Shown piece by piece: positions 57,342 to 64,000 of a DNA stretch of 64,000 nucleotides. A program made the position numbers and the translations under genes. Position 1 is the first letter of the stretch. Every line of letters begins with the position of its first letter. Below the pieces are notes generated by a model. It did no database searches and was not told the origin of the DNA. It saw only the letters and a list, made by a program, of their open reading frames with translations. This stretch comes from Populus alba (Eukaryota; Streptophyta; Magnoliopsida; Malpighiales; Salicaceae), in the NCBI RefSeq assembly GCF_005239225.2, contig NC_133301.1:5233157-5297156 (forward strand). The letters are read 5' to 3'.

Positions 57342-58660
57342 GCAAGAGGATTTAATTATTTTTAAGAATTAATTTGGGTCAAATTAAAGGATTTAATTAA
57401 GTGCAATGAATTAATTATACTTTAAATGGGTCAAATTAATTTTTATTAGGGACTTAATTAATGAACAATTAAGTTTGGAAGCCTAATTTAAGCTTAATTG
57501 AGAATATTGGAATTTTCGAGGACCAAACTTAATTTTTATAAAGTTAATTGGTTCAAATTAGGGATAAACTTGCAAGAAAATTAAAAGTTTAGTGTCATTT
57601 AGGGGCTAAATTGAAGAAATTCACAGTCAAGATGTTGCGATGTCACGATCACATAAATTAATTACCCTAACTTAGACAAACAAGATAGTATAAAGCAAAT
57701 AAGGTGTCGATCCACGAGAAAAATCTAATTCAGGTATTTATGCTAGATGATTCAAAGTTGAGAGATTTTGAGGTTATCTAGACCATGCTATGATAAACAA
57801 AATAGAACAATCAAGTTAAATTAAATAAATTTGAAACTTATCAAGAGAAAAATCTTGGTCTCAGGTAAATATCCACCAACAAAAATCAAAATGAATCATT
57901 GAAATGATACGTCAATTTATATTCTGAATATCTATCTTTTTTTAATATTAATCAGTTAACCGATCCGCTAACTTTAATCATTAAACAACCACAATATCCG
58001 TACTGGTAATATAATTTAATAGCAGCCTTAAGAACTAGATAAGTTAATAAATCTAAACAATATAATTATATGTAATTTAGAGAAATGCTATAAATTCAGC
58101 AATCGATTGTGATAATATTCTAAAAACTAAAAAATAAATAGCTTGAAAATAAGGTTTATATTTTTAACAATTAGTTAATTTTTTAATTTTGATAATTTAA
58201 TTTATTTTTTCTAGTCGCGGATAGCTAATTCCTAGAATGACTTGAAAATGTTATTAAAAGAAATCGATTATTTTTTAATGAATTTATGATTGACCTCGCT
58301 GAACTCTTCCTCTGAGCTAGACCCATAAAACCTGGGACTAAATATATTGTCTGAGACAGTTGGGTTTGCAGCCTTGGAAGGTTTTTTTAGGCCTTTTAAA
58401 CTTGAATTTATCAGATTGATTTTTCAAATTTACAAGGATCCAATTGGACACGTCCATTGAAGTACCCCAAGAAGAATCAATGTCTTCCCCAATATCTTAC
58501 ACAAGCACATGATTTCGATCACCAGATGAATAATAATAGCCTGAAAATGATATTTTGTTTGTTCTCCGTATAAACACCAAATGAATATACTGACACAGCA
58601 TGTTCAAAAGTAGCCTTTCTGAAAGCAATCAAATATAATTTCAGGTGAAAAATAAAATTT
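57131..58660. other. AT-rich interval with LTR-like text
   Basis: 57345-57600 is composed of AATTAATTTGGGTCAAATTAA-like words. From about 57630 the text (GCGATGTCACGATCACATAAAT, GGTGTCGATCCACGAG, TTTATGCTAGATGATTCAAAG) resembles a Tat/Ogre-like LTR border like the one at about 480-560. No coding domain is present. Confidence 0.4.
57298..57342. repeat. (AAT)n microsatellite
   Basis: About fifteen AAT units. Confidence 0.95.
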
Positions 58661-58667
58661 AACTCAA

Positions 58668-58869
58668 CAAGGCTTCTTCAAAATCACACAATGCAACAGG
58701 ATCATTTGAAATCTCATCCTTAAACGTTCTTAGTTTCATCTCGTTCCTTGCCCACTATCTTTCGCCTCCTCCCATTTAGAGAAGCATCTCTGTAAACGTT
58801 AGTTAGATCATCTCCACTATATCCCTCCATCCTGCGAGCAACTTCACCACTATTTATATCTGCGGCCAC
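58668..58869 (-). pseudogene. Katanin p60 (microtubule-severing AAA ATPase) exon fragment
   Basis: After an acceptor TTATACAG the minus strand encodes VAADINSGEVARRMEGYSGD, then DLTNVYRDASLNGRRRKIVG and KERDETKN. A frameshift lies at about 58726, after which KDEISNDPVALCDFEEAL follows in another frame. This is the region after the AAA ATPase core of plant katanin p60, where EGYSG(A/D)D is conserved. The ATPase core upstream (Walker A and B) and the C-terminal end are missing. It lies about 410 bp downstream of the galactosyltransferase pseudogene on the same strand. Confidence 0.85.
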
Positions 58870-59281
58870 CTGTATAATAACAATGTTATTCACGTGTACT
58901 CTTTATGGCTGCTCCACACTCATCAAATGGACTCGCATGGTTTCAATAGAAAGAGTAAAGAATATAGAGGGCCTAAATCAAAACAGAAATTTGATTTGTC
59001 TCTTTCGTCCTAAATTTGCAAACATCCATTTGTTGCGCAACATCAAGCCTCTCATGATTCCTTGATTTTCAATTACGTCATGATAATTATCAAGGAAAGC
59101 CATCAACTGATTAATTAAAGAAAAGTATGCTGAGGTCTGCTGAAAATTACATCCAAAGTTTTTCATAGGTTACCATGCAAGAGCAGATTATTAGAAGTGC
59201 ACATTATTAAGATCGCTGACTGGATATATAGATGATGAACACAACAAATCAATGGAAACAAGTTCCATGTAAATGACAGAC

Positions 59282-61835
59282 CTGTTACTTCTAGCAGCAG
59301 CCAATGAAGCCATAACCTCTGCAGAAAAACATATATGGGTCCATAAACATGCAAGAAGTACTCTTTTCCAATCAGATGTCCAGATTTCTCATACCTGAAA
59401 TTGTAAATTACCTAAATCACGTAACCAGCAAGAGCTCATAACAAAAAACTGTACAAAATAATCACAAATCCAACAGTAAAAATAATATGCAATATCTGGG
59501 TACCATTTCTTATGAGGGTCAGTGATAACTGGTCCTTTCTTCATGCATCAGATATAAGTTAGTGAATGGATTATTTCCTTAGCAAGAAGAGTTGCAAGGC
59601 AATCTAACATAGCAGAAATATCAATGTTAATTAATCGCAGTTATCTCACTAATAAATCATTACATATGCTACTATATACCTGGACGCAAATAGAAATCAT
59701 CATCAGCTTTGACATAATAATCTGCTTCAAAAAGCTGAAAGGCTGTTTTGAAATAGGCCAACCTAATGACAGAAGAAAGGTATTAGAAAACTTAAGGTGG
59801 AAAAAGGAACTGTTATGCTTTGTATGGGAGCTTTAGATATCCTTCCTCAACATCTATGAACATGAAATCTTTGTACTTATCCACCTCTTTCTCAAGCAGG
59901 GCCATTTTCTTTGCATCTTTTGAACGTGCTATTACGAACCTAAATGATAAACCAGTAGCTTGCTCCAACTTGCCATGGAGCAGTAGTGAACTTGGCCTTT
60001 TCAATATGATCAGTTCGTAAGAAACCAATTTTTAAGGCAAAGAGTCACAGCAGAATAAAAGAAACTAAGGGAGAAATAGATGAAGAAACAATATAACCAA
60101 ATTATATTTGAGTAAGAAAAATAATGATCTTATTCAAACGATGTTATCGGCTCAGATAGAAATTGATCACATGTAGTCCTTGACCTTCCAAATGAAGATC
60201 TCATAGAGCTGGGATTATCATTGGTCATCATTGCCAGCAAGTTTCTACAACGATATATTTTAGTTGAACAATGTTACAGGATCACAGAGCAAATATAATC
60301 TATGATTAGACCTTCCAATTGAAGATCTCATAGAGTATTATCATCAGGAGGCTCCTCAAGACTCAAAATCTCAAAAGCAAAACAAAAAATCTTATACAAA
60401 CAGTGTTAGAGGCTCAGACAGAAGTCGATAACATCTATTCCCAGACCTTCCAATTGAAGATCTCATAGAGCTGGGATTATCAATGACATCATTGCCAGTA
60501 AGTTACTCAAAACTTAAAAATATAAAAGTAAACCAAAATATTTTAGTCAAACAATGTTACAAGCTGAGAGAAAAAATAATAAACATCTATTACTAGACCT
60601 TCAAATTGAAAATCTCATAAAGCTGAGATGATCAATAGTCAGCATAGCCAGATCCTCAAGATTTACAATTATGAAAATAAAATGAAACATCTTACTAGAA
60701 CAATGTTATAGACTCAGAAAGAAATGGATAACATCTATTCCTGGACCTTCCAATTGAAGATCTCATAGAGCTGGGATTATCAATGACATCATTGCCGGAA
60801 ATTTCCTCTCAACGCTCCATATTTTAAGAGTAAAATGAAATACGGTGTACTCAAACAATGTTATAGGCTCAGAAAGAATTCCTAGACCTTGTATTTGAAG
60901 ATCTCATCGAGCTGGGATTATCAATGACATTATTTCTGAGCCTATAACATAAAATGAAATATCTTTTCGTACAATGTTATAGGCTTGGACATAAGATGAT
61001 AACATATACTCCTGGACCTTCCAATTGAAGATCACATAGAGCTGGGATTATCAGTGACATCATTGCCAGCCAAGTTCCTCTAGACATGAAATTATAGAAG
61101 TACAACTTTACTAGAATGTACAGTAACAGAGAGAGGCATGGTATTCATTTCTCCTCCCATTAATTCATGGCCCCCATTTGGTTCTTCACGAATTGTAATG
61201 AGATGAGGATGCGATTTCCATTTAATAAAATTCAGATTTTGATTATTATGAAATGCAATCTACATGGCTTAAACAGAGTAATTTCCTCAACTTAAAATAC
61301 AATTACTCATTTTTATAGGATTACTTTATACAGCAAGACTCCAAAACAAAACAGAATAGCATATTTATTAATAGATCATCATCACTGTTCTTGATAAAAA
61401 AAAAAATACCTCTCAAAGCTCTCGACTTTCTACGCAAAAGTCATGGTCGACCTCAAAAGTCCATCTGGGTCACAAGGAAACCAAGTACTTCTAAGTGCAG
61501 CCCGGCGATCACCGGATTCAAACCCGGTTTGAGTCCCAACAAACCCAAGAAGTTTAGGCCTGTCAATCAATGCTCCGTCTACCCGAACCAGAATAAAATG
61601 CTCGAAAAGTGTCCTCAGATTTGCCACAACGAAAAACTGGAACAGGTTTGAGCCTGCAGATCTGAGATAGCGATCCCAGAAAGGCCAGTGAGAAGAGATA
61701 TCAGTGAAAACACTAGAAAAGGTAGAGGGCAACGGGTTGAGGGAGGGATAAAGTTGGGTTTTGAGGTTTTGGGATTGTTGGTGGTTGGGATGGCGGAGGA
61801 GAGGATGAGATGTAGCGGTGGGAGAAGAGTGGCAT
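59282..61835 (-). pseudogene. GT31 beta-1,3-galactosyltransferase pseudogene, 3' truncated
   Basis: Five exon-like blocks: 61452-61835, 59817-59968, 59680-59762, 59504-59603, 59282-59394. Block 1 starts at ATG 61835 ([16 protein letters not shown]) and shifts frame at least twice: stem words [18 protein letters not shown] lie in one frame and [25 protein letters not shown] in another. Block 2: EQATGLSFRFVIARSKD to EEGYLKLPYK, with no GT at the expected donor. Block 3: YFKTAFQLFEADYYVKADDD with the DDD metal-binding motif. Block 4: LATLLAKE and CMKKGPVITDPHKKW, with TGA where Gly is expected before CMKK. Block 5: YEKSGHLIGKEYFLHVYGPI, then a 1-bp deletion. Exons for the C-terminal third are absent. 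Functional relatives are Golgi type II membrane enzymes that add beta-1,3-galactose to glycans (probable B3GALT12-14-like group). Confidence 0.88.
60170..61090. repeat. Intronic minisatellite, about 7 units of 130-150 bp
   Basis: Units begin with GACCTTCCAATTGAAGATCTC and ATAGAGCTGGGATTATCAATG at about 60182, 60311, 60445, 60597, 60745, 60887 and 61017. Each continues with CATCATTGCCAG, an AT-rich middle, ACAATGTTATAGGCTCAGA and GATAACATCTATTCC. Copies vary by substitutions and indels. The array fills most of intron 1 of the galactosyltransferase pseudogene. Confidence 0.92.
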
Positions 61836-63080
61836 TTGATTTGGTGGAGAGCCACCGTGTTTGGTTGAACTGGAAGAGCGGAAGTGCGAAACAGGAGTAG
61901 AAGCAGGGTTCTGACTTCTGAGGATGTTGTAAAAAAATTCACAACTAACAATGCTACGCTGTGATTTAATTTATGTATTTATTTTACTGCACACCGAAAT
62001 ATACTTTTTTTAAAAACAAAAATATTCATAAGACTTGTACTCTCAGTCTCAGGGCAGGGCATTTTCAAGGGAGCATGAAGCAGGCTCTGAAATACAAAAC
62101 CCGAGGGCGTTGGATAGTTTTTGCATGGATGCATGGATGTATCTAAAGCTTCCAAACAAAAAGGTCATTAGCTACTTTCACAGGTGAAAAGCAAAAACAA
62201 AAACTCTCAAGAAGCCAAAAGACCAACTGATCCCATTCAAAGAGGTTTTAGAAATGTCCTCGTATTCTGGGAGGAGAGAGTTGTCCGTTTGTAACGAGGG
62301 AGGGGCCGGCAAGTGGGACAAGAATGAAGAAGATTCATATACCTAGAGTAAGCATTTGTTTGTGTTTCTAAAGTGATTTAAAAAAAATATATTATTTTTA
62401 TTTTTTATATATTATTTATTTTAAATTATTTTTTTAATATTTTTATATCATTTTAAAATATTAATATCAAAAATTTATTTTAATATATTTTCAAATAAAA
62501 AAATAACCAAAATACCTCACAAGCTGCTGTTATAAAAGAGTCAGCTATCCATCTCAAGCTCTGTGTTTTCCCATACTGTTTTAGAGGAATAGCTTTTGGC
62601 TCGCCTTACTGGGGATATTTTTTTACTTTTTATAGTTCTTTCATTGCCAGGTTCTTCGTCGTCTCTTTTCTTTGTTTTTTTTTTTTTTTTTTCTCGTCTT
62701 GGTGGGGTTCCTTGATTTGTCACCAGTTGTCTGTCGGACACTTGATAGTTTTTTTAGCTTTACATGCTGTCTTATGCTTTTTTCTTTCGTTGTGGACTTC
62801 TGTTTTTGTGTATACAGAACCTCCTTTTCTTTGCATGTTGATTTTACAGAAAAAGAGACGAGGCTTCAAAATTAAAGCATGCACATAGCCATCTGGATCT
62901 TCTAATTATCGTGCATGCATTTCATTCAAAAATACTTTTGCAAAAGTTAGTACAGAAGACAGTTTGTGGCTTTATATTTTCATATTTCTTAACATGCAAC
63001 TCCAGTTAACCAAGTCAGATTTCCATCCTAACTGTTAACGCATGCAAGTTGCATCAACCACATATGAACCCAGATTGCTG
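61836..63080. other. Intergenic, nothing firmly recognised
   Basis: 61836-62000 would be the former promoter of the galactosyltransferase pseudogene. An AT-rich dispersed-family copy lies at about 62380-62515. TTATAAAAGAG at about 62530 is TATA-like, followed by about 350 bp of T-rich sequence without a convincing reading frame. Confidence 0.4.
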
Positions 63081-63084
63081 CTGA

Positions 63085-63360
63085 CGTAAAATTAGCCATG
63101 CGATGTGTTCGGTACATAGATCAGCCACGAGAACTAGAAGCAAGTGTCATTTGTTTATTTTGCTCTTGAGATCACTAGTGAGAAGAGGTGTGCCCAACAC
63201 AGACGCGGGAGCCCAAGAGTGTGCCCACAACCGAAGCACGAGCCCAAGCACCATGTGTGCACAAGAGATGTGCCGAGGCAATAGCTCAATGCCACGTGTA
63301 CACATGGGTGTGCCCCCAATCGAGGCATGAGTCGAAGCGCCATGTATGCGGTGGGATGTC
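63085..63360. repeat. GC-rich degenerate short tandem repeat next to the LTR
   Basis: Between about 63187 and 63350 the words GTGTGCCC, CGAAGCACGAGCCCAAGC and CACCATGTGTGC recur with variation every 35-50 bp (near 63189, 63220, 63256, 63297 and 63310). It may be leader or LTR sequence of the adjoining Ty3 element. Confidence 0.5.
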
Positions 63361-63669
63361 CTAACGTAGCGGAAGCTAAATAATCTCGAATCCACGAGAG
63401 AGGTTGTGTTCAATGAACAATTTTATTGATGAATGAAAAATAATATGAAAACATCCTTCCTACCTCTGTGCTTTTAAAGAGATGAAAATAGAGTCCTAAA
63501 ATGATTGAGAACTAATAGCAAACAAGTTTGATTTGTTTCCAACACTAACAGCTAATGACAACTAAACGAAATAGAAAATAGAATCCTAACAGGACTGAGA
63601 CTAATCAAATAAACTAACTAACAGTATTAACTTCCAGCTAAACTAGCTAACAGTATTAACTTCCAACTG
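63361..63669 (-). repeat. Probable 3' LTR region of the Ty3/gypsy element
   Basis: Downstream of the pol end on the minus strand there is a TATA-like CTTTAAAAGC (about 63470), a polyadenylation-like AATAAAATTG (about 63420-63430), then CTCTCGTGGATTCGAG, the usual R/U5 style. A short direct repeat CTAACAGTATTAACTTCCA occurs at about 63616-63634 and 63648-63666. The exact LTR ends were not fixed because the partner LTR lies outside the window. Confidence 0.5.
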
Positions 63670-64000
63670 CCTCTTCCTCATGTCCTACATCAATCTCCTC
63701 TTCTTGGAAACAAACTCGTCCCGAGTTATCCGAATACAAAAGCACGTCCTCATGGTATTCCGACAGATCGGCGACATTGAAAGTATTGGAGATGTTCCAA
63801 TCATTTGGTAGCTGTAAGATATAGGCATTGTCATTAATTTTCTTGGTGACTCTGAAAGGTCCATATTTTCGTTTTTGGAGCTTAGTTCGAATTCCAGGGA
63901 ACTGATTTTTTCACAGGTGGGCCATTACCAAATCTCCCTCTGTGAACTCTTTCTTGCGCCGATGTTGGTCTGCGGCAGATTTGTAAGCAGCATTAGCAGT
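63670..64000 (-). pseudogene. Ty3/gypsy pol, integrase C-terminal end (runs off the right edge)
   Basis: From the right edge the minus strand encodes TANAAYKSAADQHRRKKEF, GDLVMAHL, then a TGA where a sense codon is expected, NQFPGIRTKL, KRKYGPFRVTKKINDNAYIL, LPNDWNISNTFNVADLSEYH and an acidic tail. This is the GPY/F module that closes integrase in plant Ty3 elements. The in-frame stop after MAHL marks a damaged copy. The rest of the element lies beyond 64000. Confidence 0.9.

Noticed and set aside
60170..61090. Regularly spaced repeats that could be mistaken for a CRISPR array
   Set aside because: Units are 130-150 bp tandem copies in a eukaryotic intron with variable tails, not short repeats with unique spacers.
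1..64000. tRNA, rRNA or known ncRNA genes
   Set aside because: No cloverleaf-compatible A/B box pairs or rRNA text were recognised by eye. A tRNAscan or Infernal run would be needed to exclude small ones.

Overview
The window is nuclear DNA from a eudicot plant. It is AT-rich, gene-poor and full of transposon debris, and the genes that can be read have plant-type introns and belong to plant families (LOB-domain, NDR1/HIN1-like, DUF4408/DUF761, GT31 galactosyltransferase). The style of the dispersed repeats and the gene sequences suggest a woody eudicot such as Populus or Salix. That assignment is inference, because no search could be run.

Four genes look intact. An intronless NDR1/HIN1-like LEA-2 membrane protein lies at 19562-20395 (+). 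A class I LOB-domain transcription factor lies at 29042-29692 (-). A seven-exon DENR (density-regulated protein) translation factor lies at 38590-41267 (+) and splices to a clean 200-residue product. A DUF4408/DUF761 (A70-like) protein lies at 48560-49501 (-). They are unrelated housekeeping, developmental and stress-type genes, with no sign of an operon or pathway cluster.

Most of the rest is mobile or dead sequence. From left to right: Tat-like LTR debris (about 1-760); one end of a CACTA transposon (about 1430-1822); a broken LINE with ORF1 and ORF2 pieces on the minus strand (2275-4860); a degenerate tandem repeat (7735-8180); a complete but nonsense-riddled Ty1/copia element with both LTRs, PBS, PPT and a 5-bp target duplication (11269-16044, minus strand); a pair of diverged direct repeats with a copia RNase H scrap (22195-25535); a receptor-kinase pseudogene (26060-26636); a small hAT-like element (34158-34445); a 121-bp x 3 tandem repeat (44103-44465); a long decayed endogenous pararetrovirus-like (Caulimoviridae-type) insertion (about 49890-57130); and the C-terminal integrase end of a Ty3/gypsy element entering at the right edge (63670-64000).

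The most interesting structures are at the right. A 904-bp hAT-type element with terminal inverted repeats and a perfect 8-bp target duplication (56159-57062) is inserted in the tail of the viral fossil. It carries two exons and an intact intron of a CtpA-type (S41, thylakoid C-terminal processing) protease, so it is a gene-capturing Pack-hAT. Just beyond it, a GT31 beta-1,3-galactosyltransferase pseudogene (59282-61835, minus strand) has its first intron filled with a roughly seven-copy minisatellite. In place of its 3' exons it is followed by a fragment of katanin p60 (58668-58869) on the same strand, giving a chimera of two gene fragments.
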